Below are positions 24,518 to 33,338 of a DNA stretch of 64,000 bases, piece by piece. A program made the position numbers and the translations under genes. A model generated the notes under the pieces. The model was not told the origin of the DNA, ran no database searches, and saw nothing but the letters and a program-made list of their open reading frames with translations. The number at the start of each line of letters is the position of its first letter. The stretch's first letter is position 1. The stretch comes from Nitrososphaeria archaeon (lineage in GTDB: Archaea > Thermoproteota > Nitrososphaeria > Nitrososphaerales > JAAOZN01): assembly GCA_029775855.1 (NCBI GenBank), contig JARVJZ010000003.1, positions 62,001 through 126,000 of the forward strand. Reading direction: 5' to 3'.

Positions 24518-25912
24518 TTGCTAGTCTTGAACCTGAGCAAACCCTACCAACCCAATTCAGCACCAAATGTTACCACACGCATGCTAAGAGCACTTGGGTT
24601 AAACACAATAGAAGAACTCTACAACGACATCCCTGATGATGCAAAATTAAATAGACCACTTAACATACCAGAAGGCAAAACAGAAGGAGAGGTTGAAAGA
24701 CTCATCGAAGAAACATTAAGGCAAGATTTAGCCCCCGAACCACACCAATGTTTCTTAGGCGGCGGAATATGGACACACTATGTTCCAGCTCTAGTCGATG
24801 AAGTTATCTCAAGGTCTGAATTCTACACAGCCTACACACCATACCAAGCTGAAGCAAGCCAAGGCATGTTGCAAGCTCTATACGAATACCAGAGTCTCAT
24901 CTGCGACTTAACTGGGATGGAGATAGCTAACAGCTCTATGTATGACTGGGCTTCTGCAGCCGGAGAAGCGGGAAGGATGGCAGTTCGAATAACCAGAAGA
25001 AGAAAGATTGTAGCGCTAAGAAACTGCGGGCCACAGAGGCTTGATACACTAAAGACATACTGCGACGCAGCAGGTGTAGATGTAGTGGTTGTTGACTATG
25101 AGCATAAGAAGGGTTGTATAGATTACTCCACTCTTAAAGAGAAGGTAGATGATGAAACTGCGGCTATATATTTTGAGAACCCTAACTACTTTGGGGTCTT
25201 TGAGGAACAAGCAGAAGAAATCTGTAAGCTAGCTCACCTAAAAGGTGCATTAGCGATAGTGGGGTTAGACCCCACCTCGCTAAGCGTTGTCAAACCCCCA
25301 GCAGAGTATGGTGCAGATATAGTCGTAGGCGAGGGGCAGCCGCTTGGATTATACCCCAATTACGGCGGTCCTCTGATCGGAATCTTCGCAGCAAGAGGCG
25401 GTCAGAAGGTGTTCAGACAGATGCCTGGGCGTATTATCGGCGAGACTCTCTCTAAGAATGGGGAGAGAAGGTGCTACACAATGGTTATGCAGACTCGTGA
25501 ACAGCATATAAGGAGAGAAGAGGCTACATCTAACATATGCACCAACGAAGCTTTATGTGCTGTTGCAGCATCGGTATACCTTGCTATGCTTGGTAGCAGT
25601 GGTCTAATGGAACTGGGTAGAAGGATAATGGAAAGCTCACACTACGCTGCTAAAAAGTTAGGTGAGATAAAGAATGTGGAGTCACCTCGATTTACCCCCT
25701 TTTTTAAAGACTTTGTCGTAAGATTCTTACAAGCTGATCCAGAGAAAATCTATCGAAATCTACCCAAGTATGGGTTGGTTGGGTCACAACCGCTAGGTAA
25801 AGACTTCCCAGAGTTAAGTGATTCAGCTCTATTCTCAGCAACAGAAGTCCATCTAAAGAAAGACATAGACTTTCTTATCCACTCTGTTAGCAAGGAGGTC
25901 GAGGATAAATGA
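24518..25912 (+). CDS. gcvPA: Glycine dehydrogenase (decarboxylating) subunit 1
   Basis: 464 residues. N-terminal GcvP features include CFLGGGIWTHYVPALVDE, TAYTPYQAEASQGMLQALYEYQSL and DLTGMEIANSSMYDWASA. It is the alpha half of the two-subunit archaeal/Firmicutes P-protein of the glycine cleavage system. The TTG start lies close behind a TATA-like TTTAACCC region shared with the divergent gene. It overlaps gcvPB by four bases. The T, H and L proteins are not in the window. Confidence 0.93.
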   Translation: MLVLNLSKPYQPNSAPNVTTRMLRALGLNTIEELYNDIPDDAKLNRPLNIPEGKTEGEVERLIEETLRQDLAPEPHQCFLGGGIWTHYVPALVDEVISRSEFYTAYTPYQAEASQGMLQALYEYQSLICDLTGMEIANSSMYDWASAAGEAGRMAVRITRRRKIVALRNCGPQRLDTLKTYCDAAGVDVVVVDYEHKKGCIDYSTLKEKVDDETAAIYFENPNYFGVFEEQAEEICKLAHLKGALAIVGLDPTSLSVVKPPAEYGADIVVGEGQPLGLYPNYGGPLIGIFAARGGQKVFRQMPGRIIGETLSKNGERRCYTMVMQTREQHIRREEATSNICTNEALCAVAASVYLAMLGSSGLMELGRRIMESSHYAAKKLGEIKNVESPRFTPFFKDFVVRFLQADPEKIYRNLPKYGLVGSQPLGKDFPELSDSALFSATEVHLKKDIDFLIHSVSKEVEDK

Positions 25913-27378
25913 AGTATAGGCAGGCTAGATGGGATGAACCTCTACTAATCGAGTTAAGCGGTGAAGGCAGATGCGGACTAACACTACCCTTTGACCCCGA
26001 GTTGAGTAGAGAGGTTGGAGATGTGTTAGAGACCATACCCAAGAACCTGAGGCGAGCAGACATTAGGCTCCCTCAAGTAGCCCAACCTCAGATCACAAGA
26101 CACTATATTAGGCTGTCTCAGATGAACTATTCTGTAGACTCAGGCACATATCCACTCGGCAGCTGCACCATGAAACACAATCCAAAGATAATTCAGAGAA
26201 TATTAGCGAACACGAAAGTTAGGAAGATACACCCAGAGCAACCAGATGAATATACACAAGGTTTAATGAAGATTTTATTTGAATTGGGCACGATGCTCGC
26301 TGAAATAGTAGGGTTGCCAAAATTCTCTCTACAGCCAGCAGCTGGAGCGCAAGGAGAATTCACTGGAGTGCTGATGATAAGAGCGTGGCTAAAAGACCGA
26401 GGTCAACTAAACACTAGAAACGAGATTCTGATACCAGATACCGCACACGGAACCAACCCAGCTAGCGCAGCTATGGCTGGATTCAAGGTGATTGAGATAC
26501 CCTCCACAGAAGATGGGCTTGTCGATGTTGAGGCTATAAAAGCAGTAGCAGGGCGATCTACCGCTGGAATGATGATGACCGTCCCAAACACATTAGGATT
26601 ATTCGAGAAGCACATAAAAGAAGTCATTAACATAATCCACGAAGTAGGCGGTTTAATGTATTATGACGGTGCAAACCTAAACGCATTAATAGGAAGAGTC
26701 AGACCAGGAGACATAGGGTTTGATATCGCACACCTAAATCTACATAAAACCTTCGGCACACCACACGGAGGTGGAGGGCCAGGAGCAGGTCCAGTCTTCT
26801 CAACCGAGGAACTTGGGGAATATCTTCCTAAGCCTACTCTTGAGTTTGATGGACAGAGGTATAGGTGGTGCTATGATAGACCTAAGTCTGTAGGTAGGGT
26901 TAGAAGCTACTTTGGGAACATAAGTGTGCTCTTAGGTGCATACATCTACTGCCTATTAATGGGTAGAGATGGGTTAAAAGATGCTTCAGCACTCGCTACA
27001 CTCGCAGCAAATTACTTGATGAGTAAACTTGATAGAAGATACTTTGACCTACACTACTTTCTTAATATTCGATGTAAACATGAGTTTGTTGCATCAGCTA
27101 AAGTTTCTGCTCTTGAAGTCGCTAAACTGATGCTCGACTACGGGGTGCATCCACCTACCATCTACTTCCCTATAACGGTGCCTGAGGCGATGATGATTGA
27201 ACCGACAGAATCAGAGAGCGTAGAAGAACTGGATAACTACGCTGAGGTGCTTAACAAAGCTGCTGAAGTTGCTTCCAAAGACCCTAAAGCGGCTGCTGAG
27301 GCGCCTCATAACACAGCAACACCAAGGGTTGATGAAGTTAGAGCCTCCCATCCTCGCACATTAAAAGTTAGATGGTGA
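25909..27378 (+). CDS. gcvPB: Glycine dehydrogenase (decarboxylating) subunit 2
   Basis: 489 residues. The PLP lysine is in HLNLHKTFGTPHGGGGPGAG, the hallmark of GcvP. SQMNYSVDSGTYPLGSCTMKHNP and PAAGAQGEFTGVLMIRAW are family blocks. It decarboxylates glycine and passes the aminomethyl group to lipoyl GcvH. Start overlaps the end of gcvPA (ATGA), so the two subunits are translationally coupled. 3' to it is a small MIP18-like gene. Confidence 0.93.
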   Translation: MKYRQARWDEPLLIELSGEGRCGLTLPFDPELSREVGDVLETIPKNLRRADIRLPQVAQPQITRHYIRLSQMNYSVDSGTYPLGSCTMKHNPKIIQRILANTKVRKIHPEQPDEYTQGLMKILFELGTMLAEIVGLPKFSLQPAAGAQGEFTGVLMIRAWLKDRGQLNTRNEILIPDTAHGTNPASAAMAGFKVIEIPSTEDGLVDVEAIKAVAGRSTAGMMMTVPNTLGLFEKHIKEVINIIHEVGGLMYYDGANLNALIGRVRPGDIGFDIAHLNLHKTFGTPHGGGGPGAGPVFSTEELGEYLPKPTLEFDGQRYRWCYDRPKSVGRVRSYFGNISVLLGAYIYCLLMGRDGLKDASALATLAANYLMSKLDRRYFDLHYFLNIRCKHEFVASAKVSALEVAKLMLDYGVHPPTIYFPITVPEAMMIEPTESESVEELDNYAEVLNKAAEVASKDPKAAAEAPHNTATPRVDEVRASHPRTLKVRW

Positions 27379-27415
27379 AGTTAGAGTTAAATAAAGTTAT
27401 GTGCGGTGACTTGGC

Positions 27416-27706
27416 GTGGATACACTCATCAAAGACTTGGCTGAGCGTATTCAGAAGGTTAAAGACCCCGAGACAGAACGCCTTCTGTCCGAATCAAATA
27501 TAATTTTAGAAATAGTGCGTGTAGACGATGGAACAATACGAATTGTTTACTCGCCCACATCACCAGCAAGCCCAGTTGCCGTGGATCTGGGAAGAAGGAT
27601 ACTGAAGGCTGCATCGGATGCTGTGCCGAGTTTCAAAGTGCAAGTAGTCTGCAGAGGTCATCTGTTAGATGATCTAGTAAACAGACTTCTAAACCAAAGC
27701 CCTTAA
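27416..27706 (+). CDS. MIP18/DUF59-like small protein without the conserved Cys
   Basis: 96 residues, GTG start. The fold pattern (LAERIQKVKDPETERLLSES, then IRIVYSPTSPASPVAVDLG and FKVQVVCRGH) fits the MIP18 family, whose bacterial and archaeal members support iron-sulfur assembly. The family's TSPxCP cysteine is replaced by Ser-Pro here (SPTSPASP). A TATA-like AGTTAAATAAAG lies about 28 bases upstream. Its position between gcvP and the beta-grasp gene is suggestive but not decisive; DUF59 assignment is from pattern only. Confidence 0.65.
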   Translation: MDTLIKDLAERIQKVKDPETERLLSESNIILEIVRVDDGTIRIVYSPTSPASPVAVDLGRRILKAASDAVPSFKVQVVCRGHLLDDLVNRLLNQSP

Positions 27707-27742
27707 GCTAAATCTTTTATTGCAGCGAATACAAGCTTAGCT

Positions 27743-28051
27743 ATGATGAACAACGAACAGAAGATCACGGTATCAACAAAATACTTCGCGGCTCTTAGAG
27801 AGATTACTGGAAAGAAGGAAGAAGCCTTTAACTTCGAAGGAGAAGTTGACGGGAAGAAGTTTCTGGATACACTAATCTTACATTACGGGCAAGCGCTTAA
27901 AGAATTCCTACTAGACCAAAAAGGCACCTTAAGAGACGGCCTAGTTATGCTTGTTAACGGAAACGCGGTAGACGCATCTGACCTATCCTCTTTAAAGCTG
28001 AAAGATGGCGACCTAGTTGTAATCTTACCACCCATAGGCGGCGGGTTGTGA
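27743..28051 (+). CDS. MoaD/ThiS-type beta-grasp (ubiquitin-like) protein
   Basis: 102 residues (ATG 27743, or 27746). A beta-grasp pattern typical of MoaD/SAMP: VSTKYFAALREITGKKEEAF at the start, LVMLVNGNAV in the middle, LKDGDLVVILPPIGGG at the end. MoaD and SAMP proteins are thiocarboxylated or conjugated through a C-terminal Gly-Gly. Here one Leu follows the glycines (GGGL), so the mature tail would need trimming. The last four bases overlap the start of the next gene. Confidence 0.8.
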   Translation: MMNNEQKITVSTKYFAALREITGKKEEAFNFEGEVDGKKFLDTLILHYGQALKEFLLDQKGTLRDGLVMLVNGNAVDASDLSSLKLKDGDLVVILPPIGGGL

Positions 28052-29340
28052 ACCTACAAAAGATTGAAGCCAAAGTTTACATAGAGGCTTACGGCTGTAG
28101 CGCAAACCTCGCTGACGCCGAGATTATAGCTGGGCTTCTGAAGAACTCAGGCTTCACAATAGAAAAAACACCCTCAGAAGCGGAGCTAAACATTATAGTA
28201 TCTTGCACCGTAAAAGATGCAACATACCAAAGAATGGTTACAAGAGTGAAGAATCTTACCTCTCTGGGAAAACCTATGATAGTAGCTGGATGTATGCCTA
28301 AAACATCTAAAGACGCCATACTTAAACTCAATCCAAGAGCATCACTCATCGGCCCTAACTCAGTAGATAAGATAGTAGCAGTCGCTAAAAGAACACTTAG
28401 CGGGGAAAGAGTTGAAGAGTTAAATGGAACATATACCAAGCTTCTACAACCCAGAGTATTTAGAAACCCAGTCGTCGGTATTGTTCAGATCGCTTCAGGC
28501 TGCCTCTCTGCTTGTTCATTCTGCCAAGTTAAGATTGCTAGAGGCGGGCTTAGAAGCTTTGATGAGCATCTGATCTTAGATGAAATTCGTAGGTTTCTTA
28601 GATGCGGTTGCAGAGAAATTTGGCTTACATCCCAAGACAATGGTTGCTACGGTATGGATAGGGGGGGTTCTCTTGCTGATCTGCTAGATAAAGTCTCTAA
28701 GATTGAGGGGGACTTCAGAGTTAGGGTTGGTATGATGAACCCCACATATATAGTTAGAGATATAGGTAGGATAGTCGATGTGCTTAAAGATGTTAAGTTC
28801 TTTAAATTTCTACATATACCCGTTCAAAGCGGATGTAATGATGTTTTAGCCGATATGAAGCGAGAATACACCCGCGAAGACTTTCTAGAAATAGCTAAAA
28901 AGGCTAGACAAAAGATACCCACACTCACTTTAAGCACAGACATAATTGTAGGATACCCAACCGAAGAGGAAGAATGTTTTAGAAACACAATCTCCCTCCT
29001 CGAAGAAGTAAAGCCAGATGTAGTTAACATTTCACGCTTCAGCCCTAGACCAGGCACAAAGGCTGCTCTACTACCACAGCATCCCTACGAGGTTGTTAAG
29101 CGGCGTTCAACCATCCTACACCGCATAGTGAAAGCGATCTGCTTAGAGAGGAATAGAATCTGGCTTGGATGGAGAGGGGAGTCTCTTGTAGACGAGAAAG
29201 TTAAGGGCGCTAGGATCGCTAGGAATCCATCTTATAAGCCGATTTTAATCAGCGATGACGCTGAGTTAGGTTCTTATTTAGAGGTTGAGGTGAACGGCGC
29301 TTCTGCAGCATGTCTTCGAGGTGTGGTGTGTCAAGAATAG
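28048..29340 (+). CDS. tRNA t6A37 methylthiotransferase (e-MtaB / CDKAL1 type)
   Basis: 430 residues, GTG start. The N-terminal UPF0004 domain begins KVYIEAYGCSANLADAEIIAGLL; the radical SAM motif is CLSACSFCQVKIARGGLRSF (C-x3-C-x2-C); a TRAM-like domain ends the protein (WRGESLVDEKVKGARIARNPSYKP). It adds the 2-methylthio group to t6A37, making ms2t6A. Translationally coupled to the beta-grasp gene (GTG inside its stop), which is interesting because sulfur carrier proteins can feed tRNA thiolation. Confidence 0.92.
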   Translation: MNLQKIEAKVYIEAYGCSANLADAEIIAGLLKNSGFTIEKTPSEAELNIIVSCTVKDATYQRMVTRVKNLTSLGKPMIVAGCMPKTSKDAILKLNPRASLIGPNSVDKIVAVAKRTLSGERVEELNGTYTKLLQPRVFRNPVVGIVQIASGCLSACSFCQVKIARGGLRSFDEHLILDEIRRFLRCGCREIWLTSQDNGCYGMDRGGSLADLLDKVSKIEGDFRVRVGMMNPTYIVRDIGRIVDVLKDVKFFKFLHIPVQSGCNDVLADMKREYTREDFLEIAKKARQKIPTLTLSTDIIVGYPTEEEECFRNTISLLEEVKPDVVNISRFSPRPGTKAALLPQHPYEVVKRRSTILHRIVKAICLERNRIWLGWRGESLVDEKVKGARIARNPSYKPILISDDAELGSYLEVEVNGASAACLRGVVCQE

Positions 29341-29412
29341 GTGACAAGTAGTCTAAACCTCTTAAGAAGTAGACGATTAAAGGTATACTGAGTAATACCT
29401 TGCGAGCAAGAA

Positions 29413-30474
29413 TTGGTTAGAGAATATACTCTAACCCTAAAACACTATATTACAGAAGATAACTCTAATAAGATAATCGGGGTTGGTGTAGGAAGCGCCG
29501 GTTGCAAAATAGCTTCAAAGATCAGCAGCTTCAAGACAGGAATAAACCGCTTCTATTACATTAGCTGCGATGAAAACGATTTAATAGGCTTGAACAACGG
29601 AGAAACCCTTTACATACCTCCGCTTACCTCAACTAAAAGAGAGCCTTCTTTGGCAAGAGGAGCTGGGATGAGACACAGAGACAAGATAAGCAGAATACTT
29701 AGAGATTCAAAGGTCACACTGATTATAACGGGCTTAGGAGGTGCGGTAGGCTCTGGCTTAGCACCTCTCATAGCTGAATTGGCTAAAGAGCAGAACTCAT
29801 TAGTTTTGGGAGTGGCTGTAATGCCATCTAGCTACGAGCATAGCAAACTCTTCTACTCCTCAGTTGCCCTACGCCATTTCCGCAGCTCCTGCGACTATAC
29901 TATAGTTATTGATAAAGACGACTTTACACAAAGCATGAGTGATAGACCTATAATCGAAGTATATGAAGAAATAAGCGAGCGCATATCTTTCGCATTATCT
30001 AGGGTGCTCGGTGCCTTCGAGAAAGAAGATTACTACATAAGTCTGAGTAAGTTTATTACAACTTCTATTAAAGATAGGTTCACACTACTAACTGTAAGCA
30101 ATAGATCAAATATGATGGATGCTGTTAGCGAGGCTGTAGCCTCTATATATAGGAAAGCTAATCCAGCTGAAACTGAGTCCGCCCTTCTATATCTATGCGG
30201 CTCAAAGGATCTTTTGGCTGGTGAAGTGGAGGATTCTGTAAGACATCTATCTACACTGCTTGGAAACGGCTCGGTTAAAGTTGAATACGGCTTCAGCACA
30301 AACGGCTACACAAAAATCACATCCATAGTATTGGCATCTGGCTTTAAAACATTAAAACACGCCAAATACGATGTATTAGAAAACATTTTTGACGCTGAGC
30401 GAAAGATCGATGCTGCGCCAGAATGTGCAGTAGACCTAGATTTAAGCAAGATAACCCAAATGGAACACTTCTAA
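29413..30474 (+). CDS. Divergent FtsZ/tubulin-like protein
   Basis: 353 residues, TTG start. The N-terminal GTPase fold is clear: GVGVGSAGCKIASKIS corresponds to the first glycine loop of FtsZ, and GLGGAVGSGLAPLIAELAKE to the tubulin signature, but its GGGTGSG Thr is Val. In the following half I cannot find the NxDxAD T7 loop needed for GTP hydrolysis; the region reads SKFITTSIKDRF. Thaumarchaeal and aigarchaeal genomes often have such inactive-looking FtsZ homologues while dividing with Cdv/ESCRT proteins. Role unknown, perhaps a scaffold. Confidence 0.75.
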   Translation: MVREYTLTLKHYITEDNSNKIIGVGVGSAGCKIASKISSFKTGINRFYYISCDENDLIGLNNGETLYIPPLTSTKREPSLARGAGMRHRDKISRILRDSKVTLIITGLGGAVGSGLAPLIAELAKEQNSLVLGVAVMPSSYEHSKLFYSSVALRHFRSSCDYTIVIDKDDFTQSMSDRPIIEVYEEISERISFALSRVLGAFEKEDYYISLSKFITTSIKDRFTLLTVSNRSNMMDAVSEAVASIYRKANPAETESALLYLCGSKDLLAGEVEDSVRHLSTLLGNGSVKVEYGFSTNGYTKITSIVLASGFKTLKHAKYDVLENIFDAERKIDAAPECAVDLDLSKITQMEHF

Positions 30475-30507
30475 AACCGATACACACACTAATACTGGAT
30501 AAAAGCA

Positions 30508-31068
30508 ATGACCTTATTTTCCAACCTAACTACTTCAACATGTGATAATATGAAGAAGAATGGCAAAAATCTTGAAGATGTAGATGCTTGGGGCTGCTTC
30601 AAAAGGTGGATTAAAGAAAACCTTTGTGAACCAGATGACTATGATAAGATAGATTGGGAGGCATTAGTTGACCGCTCCCTAAGCTTCGAGGAAGCAGCAG
30701 ATGAAATAAGAAGACTACTACCATCAATATGGCTCGATAAAGAGCAAGGTGAGAAGAAGATTAAGAAGATCGTCTTCATCAAACCCCTAATAGAGAAGAT
30801 CAAGAACGGTGAAGTTCAAGCAACCTATCGGAACAAACCTAAAACTGGCTTACACTACGTGGTTTCAAACAGATTCAAAGACGAGGAGCCGAAGATCTTT
30901 ATAGAGTTTTACAGAAGCGAAGAGGTTGATGTAAACAAGTTAACCGATGAAGAGGCGCAGCTAGCTGGTGTGGAGACCGCCAAGAAGCTCAAAGCTCTAC
31001 TAGCTAAGTGGTATGGGAAGGACGCTAAGATCTACAGAAACTGGTTCAGAGTTAGGCATGTAGATTAA
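30508..31068 (+). CDS. ASCH-domain-like hypothetical protein
   Basis: 186 residues from ATG 30508, or 172 from ATG 30550 (MKKNGKNLEDVDAWG), which I find more likely because the first 14 residues are Thr/Ser-rich and unconserved in look. The C-terminal half (VFIKPLIEKIKNGEVQATYR, then LTDEEAQLAGVETAKKLKALL) resembles ASCH domains, which are PUA-like RNA-binding folds. It converges with the L31e gene, overlapping by four bases. The assignment is by pattern only. Confidence 0.6.
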   Translation: MTLFSNLTTSTCDNMKKNGKNLEDVDAWGCFKRWIKENLCEPDDYDKIDWEALVDRSLSFEEAADEIRRLLPSIWLDKEQGEKKIKKIVFIKPLIEKIKNGEVQATYRNKPKTGLHYVVSNRFKDEEPKIFIEFYRSEEVDVNKLTDEEAQLAGVETAKKLKALLAKWYGKDAKIYRNWFRVRHVD

Positions 31069-31337
31069 TCTTCAGTGGGTAGAGAAACGGTAACTACGCC
31101 CTCTTTATCCTTAACCATCTTGACTACAAGTTTACGGGGTGGAGACTCTATTCCCCTCATCCATAGGAGGTGGTTTATCGATTCATCTACCTTAACTTCA
31201 CTTGTTTTCATATGCTTCCGTGCGAATTCTTTAATCAGGTTAACCGCCCTAACTGTTCTTCTCCACCTGGGTGTGATTAATACCTTCCTTAAGTTTATAG
31301 TGTATATCCTCTCCATTTCAACATCTTCTGCGCTCAT
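31065..31337 (-). CDS. rpl31e: Ribosomal protein L31e
   Basis: About 90 residues from ATG 31337 (MSAEDVEMERIYTINLRKV); a GTG at 31346 gives three more. RIYTINLRKVLITPRWRRTVRAV and VDESINHLLWMRGIESPPRKLVV are typical L31e. Last gene of the operon S19e, PDCD5, L39e, L31e on the minus strand; it begins within ten bases of the L39e stop. Confidence 0.95.
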   Translation of the reverse strand: MSAEDVEMERIYTINLRKVLITPRWRRTVRAVNLIKEFARKHMKTSEVKVDESINHLLWMRGIESPPRKLVVKMVKDKEGVVTVSLPTED

Positions 31338-31345
31338 AGTAACCA

Positions 31346-31504
31346 CTACCCAATCTTTAACTTAGTCCTACGCCAGTTTCTTCTACCTGGATGTGTTCTC
31401 ACTCTTCTTTTAGTTTTGACTATGACCCAAGTCGGCACAGCGTAGTTTTCTTTTAGCTTTGAGATCAAGCGAATCTTTAGACCAGAGGGTTTGTTTCTAG
31501 CCAT
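31346..31504 (-). CDS. rpl39e: Ribosomal protein L39e
   Basis: A 52-residue frame with ATG at 31504 reads [20 protein letters not shown] and continues with [20 protein letters not shown]. This is the complete, very basic L39e, normally 51 residues, which lines the ribosomal exit tunnel. It is too short for many gene finders. Its start overlaps the stop of the PDCD5 gene, and the L31e gene follows at once, a common archaeal order. Confidence 0.95.
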   Translation of the reverse strand: MARNKPSGLKIRLISKLKENYAVPTWVIVKTKRRVRTHPGRRNWRRTKLKIG

Positions 31505-31776
31505 TATGCCCACCTTATCTTAAACTCTCTTTTAGGCTGCTGTAGGCTAGCTAGAACCTGCTTTAACTCTTCATCGGTAACTTGGTGTGTTAACTTGCCT
31601 GCTGAAGCAAGTTGTATGAAGCGGTCTTCGACGAGCTTAGCGAGTTCAGGCTTAACCATCTTTATGTTTGAAAGTCTTTCACGAGCTTTTGGGCTTAAGA
31701 TTATTCTAAGCACGGATTCTCGAGCAATTCTCTGCTGCTCTTCACGCATCTGTCGATCTTGTGTTTCAGAAGACAT
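31504..31776 (-). CDS. DNA-binding protein of the TFAR19/PDCD5 family
   Basis: 90 residues, almost all helical. [36 protein letters not shown] and [27 protein letters not shown] are the hallmark of archaeal PDCD5 proteins, which associate with ribosomal genes. It sits between S19e (14 bases upstream) and L39e (sharing a base), so it is part of the ribosomal operon. Confidence 0.95.
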   Translation of the reverse strand: MSSETQDRQMREEQQRIARESVLRIILSPKARERLSNIKMVKPELAKLVEDRFIQLASAGKLTHQVTDEELKQVLASLQQPKREFKIRWA

Positions 31777-31790
31777 GGCAAACGCGCCTC

Positions 31791-32246
31791 CTAACCATAC
31801 TTTGCTAGCTCAGGATTTGATTTAACTAGCTCCTTAAATATTTCACTACTAAGCCTATCAAGCAGACTTCGACCCTTACTCGTCAAAACCCTACCCTTCT
31901 TACCATCCTTAACAACTAACCCTGCGGATTCGAGCTGCTTGAGAATATTTCTAATGTTAGAGCCCCCGCCATCTCTATGGTGAGCTAGAGAATAACCCAC
32001 ACTCTTTCTACCACCATACATAGATTCAAGATCAGCCAAGCCAAGAGGGCCGTGTATGTAGAGTTTTCTGAGTATAGATGCAGCTCTTGTATACCACCAC
32101 TCTCTTTCTGCGGGTGGGCGCTCTGCGTGAGAACCCGTCTTAACCATATAAGACCACATAGGTGGAGATACTTGAGGGAGTCGTCTAAGGTATTCAGCAA
32201 CCCTCTTTATCAGCATATCTTGCGGCACATCGTAGACAGTTGGCAT
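31791..32246 (-). CDS. rps19e: Ribosomal protein S19e
   Basis: 151 residues. MPTVYDVPQDMLIKRVAEYLRR, WWYTRAASILRKLYIHGPLGLADLESMYGGRK and RNILKQLESAGLVVKDGKKGRVLTSKGR are diagnostic of eS19, a winged-helix small-subunit protein. It is the first gene of the operon with PDCD5, L39e and L31e; the promoter lies in 32247-32307. Confidence 0.96.
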   Translation of the reverse strand: MPTVYDVPQDMLIKRVAEYLRRLPQVSPPMWSYMVKTGSHAERPPAEREWWYTRAASILRKLYIHGPLGLADLESMYGGRKSVGYSLAHHRDGGGSNIRNILKQLESAGLVVKDGKKGRVLTSKGRSLLDRLSSEIFKELVKSNPELAKYG

Positions 32247-32307
32247 CTCCTATCAGCTTAACCTAACCCAACCTATAAGCCCTATATATTTCTACTCTAT
32301 CCTTGTG

Positions 32308-32622
32308 TTAAACCTTTACTCTTAAGGGTCGTCTATAGATATGCCCACACATTAAACAAGTCATCTTCAGCATATGTGATCTTCGCGTAAGCCTGACTCT
32401 ACAGTTTAAACCAGGTATAATCAGCTGCTTACAGCCGTGGCAGAAGAAGCGTTTCAAGTAGAAGGGTAGGCGAACATTATACTTTAAAGCGATGCGCCTA
32501 GCTAAAGCAGTCTCCTTTTTTGCGGTCTCATAATCTGTTTTAGCGACTTCTAGGGCTACTTCCATAATCCTTTCGATTCTCTGCCTAGCGAGGTCGGCGA
32601 GAAGGCGCCTAGGAGGCTTCAT
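32308..32622 (-). CDS. rnp4: RNase P protein component 4 (Rpr2/Rpp21)
   Basis: 104 residues. An N-terminal helical part (LARQRIERIMEVALEVAK) is followed by a four-Cys zinc ribbon: FFCHGCKQLIIPGLNCRVRL and MTCLMCGHIYRRP. This is the Rpp21/Rpr2 family that helps the RNase P RNA process tRNA 5' ends. Divergent from nep1 with a 50-base gap holding both promoters. Confidence 0.93.
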   Translation of the reverse strand: MKPPRRLLADLARQRIERIMEVALEVAKTDYETAKKETALARRIALKYNVRLPFYLKRFFCHGCKQLIIPGLNCRVRLTRRSHMLKMTCLMCGHIYRRPLRVKV

Positions 32623-32672
32623 CGACTTGTCTTTAAGGTGTAAGTTTTTAAACTATACTTTCCATTTAATTT

Positions 32673-33338
32673 ATGTTGCTTTATGTAGTTCTAGTTGAAT
32701 CTGCTTTGGAGCTTGTGCCTCAGCAGCTTTGGAGTGAGCGCAGCGTTCTCTCTTCAGCTAAGAACAAGGGTAAGCACCCTAGCCAGATACTCCTTGATAG
32801 AAGCTTACACCACGCCGCTATGCTTAAGCTTAAAGATGGCTTAAGAAGGGGCCGACCAGACCTTGTTCATCAAGCAGTCTTGGCAGTTACAGGCACACCC
32901 GCTTACCTTAAGGGGGAAGTAAAGCTCTACATTCACACATATACTAACCTCGTCTTAGATGTTCTTGAAGGGACTAGGCTGCCTAAATCCTACTTTAGGT
33001 TCCAAGGGTTAATGGAAAAGGTGTTAAGCGGAGAAGAGGGAAGTAGACTGATAAAGGTAAAAGAAATGGGGTTTAAGGAGCTGATTGACCAAGTAAACGC
33101 AGATAGTGTAATAGGTTTCAGCCGCAAAGGCGTCTTAATGAAACCAGAAGAATGGGTAAGTAAGTTTGTGAAAGAAAATTCAATTCTAGCAATCGGGGGA
33201 TTTCCACGAGGCAGCTTTTCTCCAGCAGTCTTAAATCACCTTAACGCAATAATTTCCATACACGAAATGCCGCTTGAATCCCATGTTGTTCTATCTCGGG
33301 TAATATATGATTACGAGCGGTTCAGAAGACAGACATAA
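32673..33338 (+). CDS. nep1: 16S rRNA pseudouridine N1-methyltransferase Nep1 (Emg1)
   Basis: 221 residues. SPOUT-class fold; signature segments NKGKHPSQILLDRSLHHAAM, GRPDLVHQAVLAVTGTPAYLKG and LYIHTYTNLVLDV, then FSPAVLNHLNAIISIHEMPLESHVV. It methylates N1 of a conserved pseudouridine in 16S rRNA during small-subunit assembly. It fits the ribosomal neighbourhood. Its 3' end overlaps the convergent F420-type oxidoreductase gene by 17 bases. Confidence 0.93.
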   Translation: MLLYVVLVESALELVPQQLWSERSVLSSAKNKGKHPSQILLDRSLHHAAMLKLKDGLRRGRPDLVHQAVLAVTGTPAYLKGEVKLYIHTYTNLVLDVLEGTRLPKSYFRFQGLMEKVLSGEEGSRLIKVKEMGFKELIDQVNADSVIGFSRKGVLMKPEEWVSKFVKENSILAIGGFPRGSFSPAVLNHLNAIISIHEMPLESHVVLSRVIYDYERFRRQT

